The notes below the pieces were generated by a model. The model was not told the origin of the DNA. It made no database searches and saw only the letters and a list, made by a program, of their open reading frames with translations. A DNA stretch of 64,000 nucleotides from an uncultured Lachnospiraceae bacterium (GTDB taxonomy: Bacteria > Bacillota > Clostridia > Lachnospirales > Lachnospiraceae), in assembly GCA_910579935.1 (NCBI GenBank), contig CAJTVQ010000010.1, positions 36,070-100,069 of the forward strand. Direction: 5' to 3'. Positions 51,953 to 60,432 of the stretch are shown here, piece after piece; position 1 is the stretch's first letter, and each line of letters begins with the position of its first letter. The position numbers and the translations under genes were made by a program.

Positions 51953-53893
51953 TCAATCAAATGCCATAACATACCTTTTCATACTGATATAAGAAAGCAG
52001 AATATAAACTGCATAAATCAGGAAAAACAGCCCCAGGGTAATTCCGGCAAGCACAAGCGGATGGCTGGCTCCTGTCAGCACTCCCGGTTCTACTTCATTT
52101 CCAAGATTTATAATAAACGAAACACCGATCAAAACAGATGGTATTGCAGGCATGGCATAGTAGACAATTAATTGGGTTTTCAGGGCTTTCACCATTTCCC
52201 TCTGCTCCATTCCCAGCTTATACAGCAGTAAAAACTGTCTTCTGCAACGCTCCTTTTCACTGAGCTGCCGGAGTGTCAGGATCGCAGCGGCGGCCATGGT
52301 AAGTACCAGCGCCAGATAATACAGCGGAAAAACAAGCATCGCCATCATGGAAGCCATATCTGCCTCTTCCTTTGATTTTATGAAAATAAGCAGATCAAAG
52401 CCTTTGGAAGAATATAACTGGTACATCTTCTCTTCCAGAACATCATACTGTTCTTCACTTACCGGTTCCGTCGTTTTGGCAACATACATACTGTGGCTGA
52501 CGGAGCAGGACTGTACCGCCTCATCCGGTACCACCAAAAGAAAACCCTGACCATTTACATCCCAAAAAGACTGGGCAAAATTTTCCGTATAAATACCTGA
52601 CGGCATCAAAGAATATCCTCCTGCCGTAACAGGTTCTGACCATTCCTTCAGTACCTTTTTCAAATAAGGCTGGCAATGAATCAGGTATTGTCCCTGCTCC
52701 AATATTACCGCCGGATAACCAAGCATTTCCCGAAGCGCCGTATAATCGCTGGCACGCATTACGGCATCTTTTGGATAACAACGGTAATATACCGTACAGC
52801 TTTCCACATAATCCGTCAGTTCGGAAGTTTCCCCCAAATAAATATCGTACTCTCTAGATGACTCTGTCGGAATATTGGTATTGACGTAATCGATACATTC
52901 GGTAAATGCTTCCGGCTCCACGGAACTGAAAATGATATCAAAGCAGGATAACAGTGCCGTCCGGTTCCGCAACATCATGTGAAATGTCATGCCCGATCCT
53001 TCCGAAATCAGCGTAGCCGTGAAAAGCAGGGCAATCGTAGCCATAATCACTCCCATGGTAGCCATCTTAGCGCAGAGGGTACGGAATACCAACAGATTCT
53101 GCCCCTGGTATTTTCGTGCCCCATGTTTTTCAAACCATGCAGGAATACCGGAAGAAAAACTGGCAAAGAACCCGTAAAGAAAGAAAATGATACATACTGC
53201 GCCGAGAATACCGAACAACATTCCACCCGCCATGATCAACACGGTTCCAATCACTCCTGACGCAACGGAAATCACGGAAATTTTTTTCCTCCTGCTGCTC
53301 TTTTCAATAACTGCATTTTCATTCTGCCGTTCAAAATAAATGAGGTCATGGATTTTCATGGTACGGATGCGTCTGCGGTTTCTCAGCTGGGCAAACAGGT
53401 AAATAAACAAAAAATACAGAAGCGTCAGCCCTGCCGCGCGAAAGGAAAAAGAAAATGCAAAATGATACGGAATCCCAAACAGCGCCAGTACCACCGCCCG
53501 CAAAAACTGAAAGATAATATTCCCAAGCAAAATTCCGAATAAAAAGGCAAAACTTCCTACCATTATATTTTCCAAAAAGAATAAATGCGCTACCTGCCGG
53601 TTTTCCAAGCCGATCAGAATATAGGTACCCAGTTCCCGGCTGCGCTGGGTCAGCATAAATTTCGTTGTATAGGAAACCAGCCAGCTCATAATGCAGATTA
53701 CCGCAATACTTGCCAAAACAATCATGGCAGGCAGGGATTTCAACAGTTTGGACAGGCTCTGGATTTCTTCGGAAAAAATCAGTCCGTTCAGGGAATACAT
53801 CAGGGCTGTCACCATAATGATCGTTGCAAAATAGACCAGATAATCCCCTGCCTGGCGGCGGGCATTGCGTAAAGACAGTTTAGATAACGTCAC
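51953..53893 (-). CDS. BceB/VraG-like ABC transporter permease (FtsX family)
   Basis: The start is taken as GTG 53893 (MTLSKLSLRNARRQAGDYLV), eight bases after GGAGG; ATG at 53899 overlaps that ribosome site and is less likely. Both overlap the ATPase gene. The product, about 646 residues, has ten membrane helices and a large extracellular domain between helices 7 and 8 (about residues 290-510). This is the BceB hallmark of peptide-antibiotic detoxification systems. The FtsX block TQRSRELGTYILIGLENRQVAHLFFLENIM is clear. It works with the ATPase at 53880 and the kinase at 54736 to sense and resist peptides such as bacitracin; the true substrate is not known. Confidence 0.9.
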   Translation of the reverse strand: MTLSKLSLRNARRQAGDYLVYFATIIMVTALMYSLNGLIFSEEIQSLSKLLKSLPAMIVLASIAVICIMSWLVSYTTKFMLTQRSRELGTYILIGLENRQVAHLFFLENIMVGSFAFLFGILLGNIIFQFLRAVVLALFGIPYHFAFSFSFRAAGLTLLYFLFIYLFAQLRNRRRIRTMKIHDLIYFERQNENAVIEKSSRRKKISVISVASGVIGTVLIMAGGMLFGILGAVCIIFFLYGFFASFSSGIPAWFEKHGARKYQGQNLLVFRTLCAKMATMGVIMATIALLFTATLISEGSGMTFHMMLRNRTALLSCFDIIFSSVEPEAFTECIDYVNTNIPTESSREYDIYLGETSELTDYVESCTVYYRCYPKDAVMRASDYTALREMLGYPAVILEQGQYLIHCQPYLKKVLKEWSEPVTAGGYSLMPSGIYTENFAQSFWDVNGQGFLLVVPDEAVQSCSVSHSMYVAKTTEPVSEEQYDVLEEKMYQLYSSKGFDLLIFIKSKEEADMASMMAMLVFPLYYLALVLTMAAAAILTLRQLSEKERCRRQFLLLYKLGMEQREMVKALKTQLIVYYAMPAIPSVLIGVSFIINLGNEVEPGVLTGASHPLVLAGITLGLFFLIYAVYILLSYISMKRYVMAFD

Positions 53894-54638
53894 TGACATC
53901 ACCTCCCAACAGGGCAAGTACATCCAAAATCTCATGATAAAAAACAGACCTCGTCCGCTCTCCCCGAATCAGTTCATTGAAGATACGCCCGTCCTTGAGA
54001 AACAATACCCGCTTCGCATAACTTGCGCTATAAGCATCGTGCGTCACCATAAGAATCGTGGCTCCCATGTCCTGATTCATCTTTGTCAAAATTTCCAATA
54101 GATTTTTTGACGCTTTGGAATCCAGCGCTCCCGTAGGTTCATCCGCCAGCAGCAACGACTGTCCGCCTACAATGGCACGCGCGCAGGCCGCCCGCTGTTT
54201 CTGCCCGCCGGAAACCTGATAAGGAAACTTTTCCAGGATCTCACGGATGCCTAACCGGTCAGCCACCTGCTCTACCTGCCGCGTTACCGCATGAGGGTCA
54301 CGATGGTTCAGCGCCAGAGCCAGACCAATATTTTCCTCAATGGTCAGCGTATCCAGCAGGTTAAAATCCTGAAATACAAACCCCAGGCGTTCCCGCCGGA
54401 ATTTTGCCAGTTCACCGGAAGGTAAATCCGCAATATTTTCCCCGTCCAGCAGAATGTCCCCCGCACTTACCATATCAATAGTAGAAATACAGTTCAACAA
54501 TGTCGTCTTACCGCTGCCCGACGCTCCCATGATAGCGATAAACTCCGCATCCTCCACATCAAAACTGATACCATCCAACGCTTTCGTCACATTATTTTTG
54601 TTTCCGTAATATTTTTCAATTTTTCTTACCTGTAACAT
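53880..54638 (-). CDS. BceA-like ABC transporter ATP-binding protein
   Basis: The 252-residue ATPase has GASGSGKTTLLN (Walker A, near 35), QVSGGQKQRAACARA (signature) and LLLADEPTGALD (Walker B). It also has the FRRERLGFVFQDFNLLDTLTIEEN block of the MacB/LolD/BceA group. It powers the permease encoded by the overlapping gene. It lies 97 bp after the kinase gene, and a short palindrome before it (54735-54750) may be the regulator's site. Confidence 0.93.
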   Translation of the reverse strand: MLQVRKIEKYYGNKNNVTKALDGISFDVEDAEFIAIMGASGSGKTTLLNCISTIDMVSAGDILLDGENIADLPSGELAKFRRERLGFVFQDFNLLDTLTIEENIGLALALNHRDPHAVTRQVEQVADRLGIREILEKFPYQVSGGQKQRAACARAIVGGQSLLLADEPTGALDSKASKNLLEILTKMNQDMGATILMVTHDAYSASYAKRVLFLKDGRIFNELIRGERTRSVFYHEILDVLALLGGDVSDVI

Positions 54639-54734
54639 AACGCCTCCTTATTTAAGTTCCGCATCTGACCGGACTTTATGGTGTTATGGTACACCGGCGG
54701 CAAAGTTCTTTGTATCGAAGTCATATTGGTTTTC

Positions 54735-54750
54735 CTTACAATTTTGTAAG
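54735..54750. promoter_or_regulatory. Short palindrome upstream of the BceAB genes
   Basis: CTTACAATTTTGTAAG (16 bp, 7-bp perfect arms) lies about 100 bases before the ATPase start and overlaps the kinase stop codon. BceR-type regulators bind inverted repeats at such positions, so it may be the operator of the adjacent response regulator. Confidence 0.35.
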
Positions 54751-55746
54751 ATTTTCCTTTGCCTGGAAAGTAAGCGTCACTTTCGTTTCTTTTCCCGCTT
54801 CCGATGTAATTTTCAAATCAATTTCCAGACAATCCGCCAGTCTGCGGCAAAGATACAGCCCCATTCCCGTAGAACCGCCCCTGGAGCGTCCGTTGCTTCC
54901 CGTAAAACCCCTGTCAAATACACGGGACAGTTCATGGGCAGGAATACCAATGCCGTTATCACCCACTGTCAACTGCACCTGTTTTCCAAGCTGCCTTGCC
55001 GACAATGTAAGAAACGGATTCTCACCCCGGTAACGGACTGCGTTCTGAAGCAGCTGCCCCAAAATAAAGATCACCCATTTTTCATCGGTATAAACGGTCT
55101 GCTCCAGATTTTGCGTTTCTATACGGATACAGTTTTGCATAAGTAAAGTCCGATGTCTCTCAATGGCTTTATCCGCAATCTCTGCCAGACTGGCCGCACG
55201 GATGAGGAAATCTTTCTCTGTGCTCTCTGCCCGTGCGTAAAACAAGGCCCTTTCCACATGCGCTTCTATCTGGTCCAGTTCCCGTAAGATTTTCCGTCTT
55301 GTCACGGAATCGGCGCTGCGACAGATTAATCCGGCCGCCGTAATAGGGGTTTTGATTTCGTGAACCCAGCTTTCCACATACTCCTGATATTCTTTTTGTG
55401 CGGTTTGGGCATCGGAAACGGCTTCAATCATAGCCTTTCCGGACCTGCGTGATAAATCCAGCAGCTTTCGTTCATAAAAACTTCCGGTCTTTGGGACGCA
55501 TTCGGCAAACAAATATTTTTTATCCAGACCGTCCATAATATTTTCCATTTCCTGTATACGGGAACGGCAGCGGTAAAAACCAACTGCCTGCATACCCGCA
55601 AAACATAAAATCCATACAAACAGTAAAAGTATAAGGACTCCGGCCTGCGTACCTGTAAGAAAAAGAAATCCTGCTGCCGCTATTACAAAAACCGCTTGAA
55701 AAACAAGATTTCCCAAGCGGTCGGATAAATATTCCATCATCTTCAT
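54736..55746 (-). CDS. BceS-like intramembrane-sensing histidine kinase
   Basis: The 336-residue kinase has two closely spaced N-terminal helices (about residues 15-55) with almost no extracellular loop, as in BceS-type kinases that take their signal from the partner ABC transporter. The phospho-acceptor His lies in SWVHEIKTPITA. ATPase motifs are LGQLLQNAVRYR, VGDNGIGIPAHEL and GSTGMGLYLCRR. The start ATG overlaps the regulator's stop by 4 bp. This supports a complete BceRS-BceAB module. Confidence 0.92.
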   Translation of the reverse strand: MKMMEYLSDRLGNLVFQAVFVIAAAGFLFLTGTQAGVLILLLFVWILCFAGMQAVGFYRCRSRIQEMENIMDGLDKKYLFAECVPKTGSFYERKLLDLSRRSGKAMIEAVSDAQTAQKEYQEYVESWVHEIKTPITAAGLICRSADSVTRRKILRELDQIEAHVERALFYARAESTEKDFLIRAASLAEIADKAIERHRTLLMQNCIRIETQNLEQTVYTDEKWVIFILGQLLQNAVRYRGENPFLTLSARQLGKQVQLTVGDNGIGIPAHELSRVFDRGFTGSNGRSRGGSTGMGLYLCRRLADCLEIDLKITSEAGKETKVTLTFQAKENLTKL

Positions 55747-56408
55747 AACTGATACCCCATTCCCCTGCGGGTTTTAATAAAGCCGCCCATTCCGATTTCC
55801 TCCAGCTTCCCCCTCAACCGGGTCATATTGACGCTAAGCGTATTATCGTCAATATAAATTTTACTGTCCCACAATGCTTCTATTAGGTCGGCACGGGCAA
55901 CAATTTCCCCGGCATGTTCCATCAGGCATACCATAATCTGCAATTCGTTGCGGGTTAAGGCTGCCGTACCCGCTGCTGACGATATGGTTCCCTTTGTCAG
56001 ATTCAGGCACAGCCCGTCCGCTTCCATCATATCCGGTTCCGGTGTCCCGCTGCTCCTGCGCAAAACTGTTTTTATCCGTGCCAACAGTACAGGAATATTA
56101 TAAGGTTTCGTAATGTAATCATCGCCCCCAAGACTCAGCGCCCTTATCTCATCCAGACCGGACTCCCGGCTTGTGACAAAAATGATCGGCACGTCCAAAG
56201 ACTTTCTAAGATTCACACACAACGAAAATCCATCCTGCTCCGGCAGTCCTATATCCAGCAGAATCAGATTGGGACAGGTTTGAACAGCCTGTTTTGGAAT
56301 ACCTGTAAAATCTGTAACAGGTAAGGGATGGTATCCTTCATTTTTCAGCAAGAGCGTCAATTCTTCCCGGATGGAAGAATCATCTTCAATGATCATGATC
56401 CTCTGCAT
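55743..56408 (-). CDS. BceR-like OmpR-family response regulator
   Basis: The 221-residue protein has a receiver domain with acidic EDD at 8-10, phospho-acceptor Asp52 in LILLDIGLPEQDG and TKPYN. An OmpR-type winged helix follows (ALTRNELQIMVCLMEHAG, DDNTLSVNMTRLRGKLEEIG, RRGMGYQL). It is the first gene of the regulator-kinase-ATPase-permease series and probably activates the ABC genes when the transporter meets a peptide. The metallophosphoesterase gene ends only 8 bp upstream. Confidence 0.92.
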   Translation of the reverse strand: MQRIMIIEDDSSIREELTLLLKNEGYHPLPVTDFTGIPKQAVQTCPNLILLDIGLPEQDGFSLCVNLRKSLDVPIIFVTSRESGLDEIRALSLGGDDYITKPYNIPVLLARIKTVLRRSSGTPEPDMMEADGLCLNLTKGTISSAAGTAALTRNELQIMVCLMEHAGEIVARADLIEALWDSKIYIDDNTLSVNMTRLRGKLEEIGMGGFIKTRRGMGYQL

Positions 56409-56416
56409 ATTTTTCC

Positions 56417-57052
56417 TCAGTTTTCCTGTTCTGGTTTATCTGTTTCAGACCGTTTTTTATCGCATTCAATCCACTCATCCAGAGTCAGCGGTTCATAGTC
56501 CGAATATTTACAGAAACAATTAATCATATTACATGGAATATACTGTGCTTCTCCTTTGGAATTTATCACTTGCGTACCGCGGACTGTTTCCCGAAACTGT
56601 TCCAAAAGTCTCTGATCCTGCGTATCATGCACATGACCGTAGAGCATATAGGTCTTGGGGATTCCGTCTTTATTCAGCTGATATTGCCCGTTATAACAGA
56701 TAATGGGGTAATGACACAAAACTACTTTTCGCTTGTTATCAGAAAGCTCCTCATAGGGTTTGATCCATACAAAACGACTGGATCTGAATTCCCTCCGTTC
56801 CACAAAGTGGTCATGGTTCCCGGTTATCAAATACAGCCTCCCCTGCAGCCGGTCCAACAGTTCATTGGTCTGCTTTGCAGTTCCCCACGACAGATCCCCG
56901 ATAATGATTACTTCGTCATTCCTGCGAACCTTTTTATTCCATTTTTTAATCATATATTCATTCATTTCTTCCACATCTGCAAATCCCCGCCGATCCATCC
57001 TGGTATTCAGATTTGCGTGAAAAAAATGCAGATCCGCAATATAATATCTCAC
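56417..57052 (-). CDS. Calcineurin-like metallophosphoesterase
   Basis: The 211-residue protein shows the metallophosphoesterase motifs: ADLHFFH near the N-terminus, GDLSWG, GNHDHF, CHYPI and YGHVHD. They bind two metal ions for phosphoester hydrolysis. It is small and cytosolic, like YfcE-type phosphodiesterases. The substrate is unknown. It is close to the Bce operon (8-bp gap) and may be on the same transcript, though a functional link is not evident. A 26-bp gap separates it from the Rrf2 gene, so the Rrf2 promoter may serve it too. Confidence 0.88.
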   Translation of the reverse strand: MRYYIADLHFFHANLNTRMDRRGFADVEEMNEYMIKKWNKKVRRNDEVIIIGDLSWGTAKQTNELLDRLQGRLYLITGNHDHFVERREFRSSRFVWIKPYEELSDNKRKVVLCHYPIICYNGQYQLNKDGIPKTYMLYGHVHDTQDQRLLEQFRETVRGTQVINSKGEAQYIPCNMINCFCKYSDYEPLTLDEWIECDKKRSETDKPEQEN

Positions 57053-57078
57053 CTAATCACTTCCATTGATTCAGATTT

Positions 57079-57516
57079 TTATGACTCATCCAAATATTTT
57101 TTTAAATCCAGATTCATGTCGTCCAGTGTGATGGATTTTAATTCCTGTTCCATTGCCGCCTGAATCCGGGTCAGCTTATCATCCAAAACATTATGGATAT
57201 TCCTTCCTACCGGACAATCCGGGCTGGGATTTTCATGAAAATGAAATAATTTATTTTCTTCCACGCAATCTACCGACCGGTATACGTCAAAAAATGTTAT
57301 CTCTTCCAAAGGTTTCGCAATGACAGCCCCTCCCGTTCCCCTCTTTACTTCAATCAGCCCCGCATCTTTCAACTGCGATAAAATTTTACGAATGATGACA
57401 GGATTGACATTTATACTGGAAGCCAGAAAATCACTGGTAATCTTATATTCTTCTTTAAACACATCCATACAGGCCAGCATATGCATGGCAATTGTAAACC
57501 TGCTTGAAATCTGCAT
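57079..57516 (-). CDS. Rrf2 family transcriptional regulator (YwnA-like)
   Basis: The 145-residue protein has the Rrf2 winged helix: SSRFTIAMHMLACM at the N-terminus, ASSINVNPVIIRKILSQLKDAGLIEVKRGTGGAVIAKP in the middle. Only two cysteines stand in the region where IscR/NsrR have three cluster ligands (DCVEEN and PDCPVG), so it is more like redox- or thiol-sensing YwnA/CymR than IscR. It is autoregulated to judge from a 19-bp palindrome over its -35 box. Targets besides itself are unknown. Confidence 0.88.
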   Translation of the reverse strand: MQISSRFTIAMHMLACMDVFKEEYKITSDFLASSINVNPVIIRKILSQLKDAGLIEVKRGTGGAVIAKPLEEITFFDVYRSVDCVEENKLFHFHENPSPDCPVGRNIHNVLDDKLTRIQAAMEQELKSITLDDMNLDLKKYLDES

Positions 57517-57542
57517 GATACTTTCTTCTCCTTCCTGCTATC

Positions 57543-57579
57543 ATTTTATATCCCTGTCAATGTAATGTCAAGCATTACA
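57543..57579 (-). promoter_or_regulatory. Rrf2 promoter with palindromic operator
   Basis: On the minus strand TTGACA, a 17-base spacer and TAAAAT (57543-57548) form a strong promoter. TGTAATG, five bases, CATTACA (57561-57579) is a perfect palindrome covering the -35 box, suited to repression by the encoded Rrf2 dimer. Confidence 0.65.
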
Positions 57580-57682
57580 TCATCCGTTAAAACCACGTTC
57601 CGACATTCCAATGGAACGCAGCATGGCAAGCTCCCGCCGCCGGAGCCGGATATTGGTTGATATTCTTTCAGGTCAGCGATCA

Positions 57683-57711
57683 TTGACAGTATTTGCAATA
57701 TATCTTATAAT
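57683..57711 (+). promoter_or_regulatory. Consensus sigma-A promoter of blaI-blaR1
   Basis: TTGACA at 57683-57688, a 17-base spacer and TATAAT at 57706-57711 are a perfect consensus. Transcription should start near 57718, giving a leader of only about 32 bases before ATG 57750. Confidence 0.8.
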
Positions 57712-57716
57712 ATTTT

Positions 57717-57734
57717 ACTACAGACGTAAGACTT
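57717..57734. promoter_or_regulatory. BlaI operator at the blaI promoter
   Basis: ACTACAGACGTAAGACTT overlaps the predicted transcription start. It contains TACA-N3-GTAAGA, like the known BlaI operators (TACA...TGTA type), and matches the operator in the PBP promoter at 14 of 18 positions. Confidence 0.6.
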
Positions 57735-57749
57735 AAGGAGGAACATATC

Positions 57750-58118
57750 ATGAAACCACTGCCCCAAATTTCCGAAGCTGAATTTGAAGTTATGAAAATT
57801 GTATGGAAACATGCTCCGATCAGTACGAATGAGATAACAGACCGCCTGGTTAAAACTACAACATGGAGTCCCAAAACAATACAGACATTGATAAAACGCT
57901 TAGTAACAAAAGGAGCGCTTTCTTATGAAAAGCAAAGCCGGGTATTTGTCTATACACCATTAGTAGATGAAACAGAGTATATAGGACAGGAAAGCAATTC
58001 TTTTCTCAACCGTTTTTATGACGGCAATATTACAGCCATGCTGTCTGCATATATTGACAATGACAGACTATCGGAAACTGAAATAAAGGAACTCCGTTCT
58101 CTTCTTTCCAAAAATTAG
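57750..58118 (+). CDS. blaI: BlaI/MecI-type penicillinase repressor
   Basis: The 122-residue protein has the MecI/BlaI winged helix (QISEAEFEVMKIVWKHAPISTNEI, WSPKTIQTLIKRLVTKGALSYEKQ) and the C-terminal dimerisation helix. It also has the Asn-Ser/Phe-Leu region (SNSFLNRFYDGN) where BlaI is cut after induction. It represses its own operon and probably the PBP gene at 60433-63366. blaR1 follows by 15 bp. Confidence 0.93.
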   Translation: MKPLPQISEAEFEVMKIVWKHAPISTNEITDRLVKTTTWSPKTIQTLIKRLVTKGALSYEKQSRVFVYTPLVDETEYIGQESNSFLNRFYDGNITAMLSAYIDNDRLSETEIKELRSLLSKN

Positions 58119-58133
58119 AAGGGGGAATTTCAT

Positions 58134-59957
58134 ATGGCGGATTTTATGATTCGGTTTTTAATATGCAACATTTTTATTAGTCTTATTATCGGAATACTGC
58201 TGCTCGCCAAACATTTGCTTAAAGATAACCTGACCAATCGAATGCATTATAATTTATGGTTTCTGCTGCTTGGATTATTGTCTATTCCTTTTATTCCGGT
58301 TCATCCAGTCCAATTCCTGCAGATTTTCTCATGGTTCGGAAATCTTAAAAGTACAGCCTCATCCTCTGCCGAAACAGTCATAAAAGAGACTTCTGCCCTC
58401 AGCCAGTCCGATACTGCAAACTGGATGAACGACTTCAGTATATCAGTCAGCAGAAAAACACCCGGGGCAATTGGCATGATACTATGTATCCTATGGATCA
58501 TTGGTATTTTTATAATGATCGTGCTGGTCATAAAATCGATGCTCCGGTTTAACAACATTAAAAACTCTGCGCTGCCATTGCAGAATCCAGCTGTACGCAA
58601 ACTGTATCATGACTGTTTAAAGGAAATGCATATAACAAAGCCTATTCCAGTCTGCAGTACGGCATTTTTAAAATCGCCCATTATCGTCGGGTTATTTAAG
58701 CCATGTATATATCTGCCGATTCATCTGATTTCTGATCATAATGTAAACGACATAAGATATATACTGATGCACGAGCTTGAGCATTATAAATACAAAGATG
58801 CGCTGGCAAATTATTTCATGAACATAATCGGTGTATTATATTGGTTCAATCCGCTTGTATGGTATTCACTGAAAGAAATGAAAAACGACAGGGAAGTTGC
58901 CTGTGACACTTCCGTATTAAAGCTGCTGGATGAAGATGCTTATGAAGATTATGGAAATACTTTGATCAACTTTGCAGAAAAGGTGTCACTTACACCATTT
59001 CCTTTTGCTTTTGAAAACAATGCAATCGGAATCAGCGGAAACATGAAACAAATGCAAAAACGTATTATGAACATCGCAAATTATCATCCGGCTTCTTTCA
59101 GAAGAAATTTGTGCAGCGCCTTTGCATATCTCATGATTGCGTTTTTCCTGTTAGGAACTGCCCCAATCCTGTCCATACAGGCTGCGGAAAATAACCGCTA
59201 CTACTTTAACGACGCTAACCGCAATATTTCATATATCGATTTAAGTGATGTTTTTGAGGAATATAACGGCAGCTTTGTGTTATATGATGCAACCGAAGAT
59301 TCCTGGCAGATTTATAATAAAGAGTATGCCACTACACGTATCTCTCCGGCTTCTACCTTTAAAATATACAGTGCTTTATTCAGTTTGGAAACTGGGATCA
59401 TTACGCCTGAACAATCACAGATTCCATGGAATGGGCAAAATTATGTGTATGACTTATGGAATGCCGACCAGACCTTAGAATCCGCCATGAAAAATTCCGT
59501 CACCTGGTATTTCCAGGCGCTTGACCAGCAGACAACCCTGTCATCCATAAAGAAGTATGTTCAGGAAATAGGCTACGGCAACCAGCTCGTTGAAGATGAC
59601 ATATCTTCTTACTGGATGAATTCATCACTAAAAATATCACCTGTTGAACAGGTTGAAATGCTAAATAAATTTTATTACAACCAGTTCGGTTTTTCACCTG
59701 AAAATATCAAAGCCGTAAAAGATTCCATCTGCCTTTACTCTGCGGATCAGGGCACACTCTCTGGAAAAACGGGCACGGAAGAGGTTAACGGGCACAATGT
59801 TAACGGATGGTTCATTGGATATATAGAACAGGACAACCGCACCTATTTCTTTGCCACAAACATCCAAAATGAAAAACTTGCTTCAGGTCCTATTGCCACA
59901 GAACTTACTTTTTCTATTCTTTCTGATCTGGGACTATGGAATACTTATCAGGAATGA
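58134..59957 (+). CDS. blaR1: BlaR1/MecR1-type beta-lactam sensor and signal-transducing metalloprotease
   Basis: The 607-residue protein has four or so N-terminal helices with a cytosolic metalloprotease domain carrying HELEH (His213, Glu214, His217) and a downstream Glu in EMKNDREVACD. After a helix near residue 330 follows an extracellular penicillin-binding sensor domain of class D beta-lactamase type. Ser407-Lys410 (STFK) is the acylation site, SVTWYFQ the middle motif, and SGKTGTEE the KTG. Beta-lactam binding should activate the protease and inactivate BlaI. The C-terminus WFIGYIEQDNRTYFF is typical. A terminator follows. Confidence 0.94.
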   Translation: MADFMIRFLICNIFISLIIGILLLAKHLLKDNLTNRMHYNLWFLLLGLLSIPFIPVHPVQFLQIFSWFGNLKSTASSSAETVIKETSALSQSDTANWMNDFSISVSRKTPGAIGMILCILWIIGIFIMIVLVIKSMLRFNNIKNSALPLQNPAVRKLYHDCLKEMHITKPIPVCSTAFLKSPIIVGLFKPCIYLPIHLISDHNVNDIRYILMHELEHYKYKDALANYFMNIIGVLYWFNPLVWYSLKEMKNDREVACDTSVLKLLDEDAYEDYGNTLINFAEKVSLTPFPFAFENNAIGISGNMKQMQKRIMNIANYHPASFRRNLCSAFAYLMIAFFLLGTAPILSIQAAENNRYYFNDANRNISYIDLSDVFEEYNGSFVLYDATEDSWQIYNKEYATTRISPASTFKIYSALFSLETGIITPEQSQIPWNGQNYVYDLWNADQTLESAMKNSVTWYFQALDQQTTLSSIKKYVQEIGYGNQLVEDDISSYWMNSSLKISPVEQVEMLNKFYYNQFGFSPENIKAVKDSICLYSADQGTLSGKTGTEEVNGHNVNGWFIGYIEQDNRTYFFATNIQNEKLASGPIATELTFSILSDLGLWNTYQE

Positions 59958-59983
59958 GGAGCGGGCAGCTCCTTATTTTTTTC
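59957..59983 (+). terminator. Intrinsic terminator of blaI-blaR1
   Basis: AGGAGC, five bases, GCTCCT, then TATTTTTTTC. It begins within the blaR1 stop codon region. Confidence 0.75.
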
Positions 59984-59984
59984 T

Positions 59985-60392
59985 TTATAAATTGGGCTCA
60001 ACCTCCGGGAAGCAGTTTTTGGTAAAATCCGACACAATTTGGATCGCTATTTCCTTAGCCCCTGAGCTGGATACATTCATACCGTCTGTTCTTCCAAGAT
60101 GCACACAAAAGTATATTTTTCCTTCTGTACCTTCCGCAAATCCTGTGAACCACGCATCCACAATCTCCGCTTCCATTACTATGCTTTCAGTCGAATCTGC
60201 TGTGTCTTCCTCCATGAAATCCCTGCCTGATCCGCTTTCTGCTTCCTCTGTTTTTTCTTCCGCCCGTTCTTCTTTCCCATTTTCTACGGAAATCTTTTCT
60301 TTTGCACCATGATCGTCAGCACAGCCTGCTAAAATAAATGCACACGCAAATACCCAATATATCACTTTTAAATACTTGTTTCTCTTCATCAT
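59985..60392 (-). CDS. Small lipoprotein with a class D beta-lactamase-like C-terminal tail
   Basis: The 135-residue protein has a lipoprotein signal (hydrophobic VIYWVFACAFILAGC) and a Glu/Lys/Ser-rich linker of about 50 residues. Only about 55 residues then resemble the end of class D beta-lactamases and BlaR sensors (VDAWFTGFAEGTEGKIYF, then AKEIAIQIVSDF). Compare the tail of the neighbouring BlaR1: GWFIGYIEQDNRTYFF, LTFSILSDLG. The STFK, SxV and KTG catalytic motifs are absent, so it cannot hydrolyse beta-lactams. It looks like an internally deleted beta-lactamase kept in frame, or a small accessory protein. It follows the PBP by 40 bp, likely on the same transcript. Confidence 0.65.
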   Translation of the reverse strand: MMKRNKYLKVIYWVFACAFILAGCADDHGAKEKISVENGKEERAEEKTEEAESGSGRDFMEEDTADSTESIVMEAEIVDAWFTGFAEGTEGKIYFCVHLGRTDGMNVSSSGAKEIAIQIVSDFTKNCFPEVEPNL

Positions 60393-60432
60393 AATTACCT
60401 CCGGTTTTCCGATAACTTTTTTAATCTTCTTT

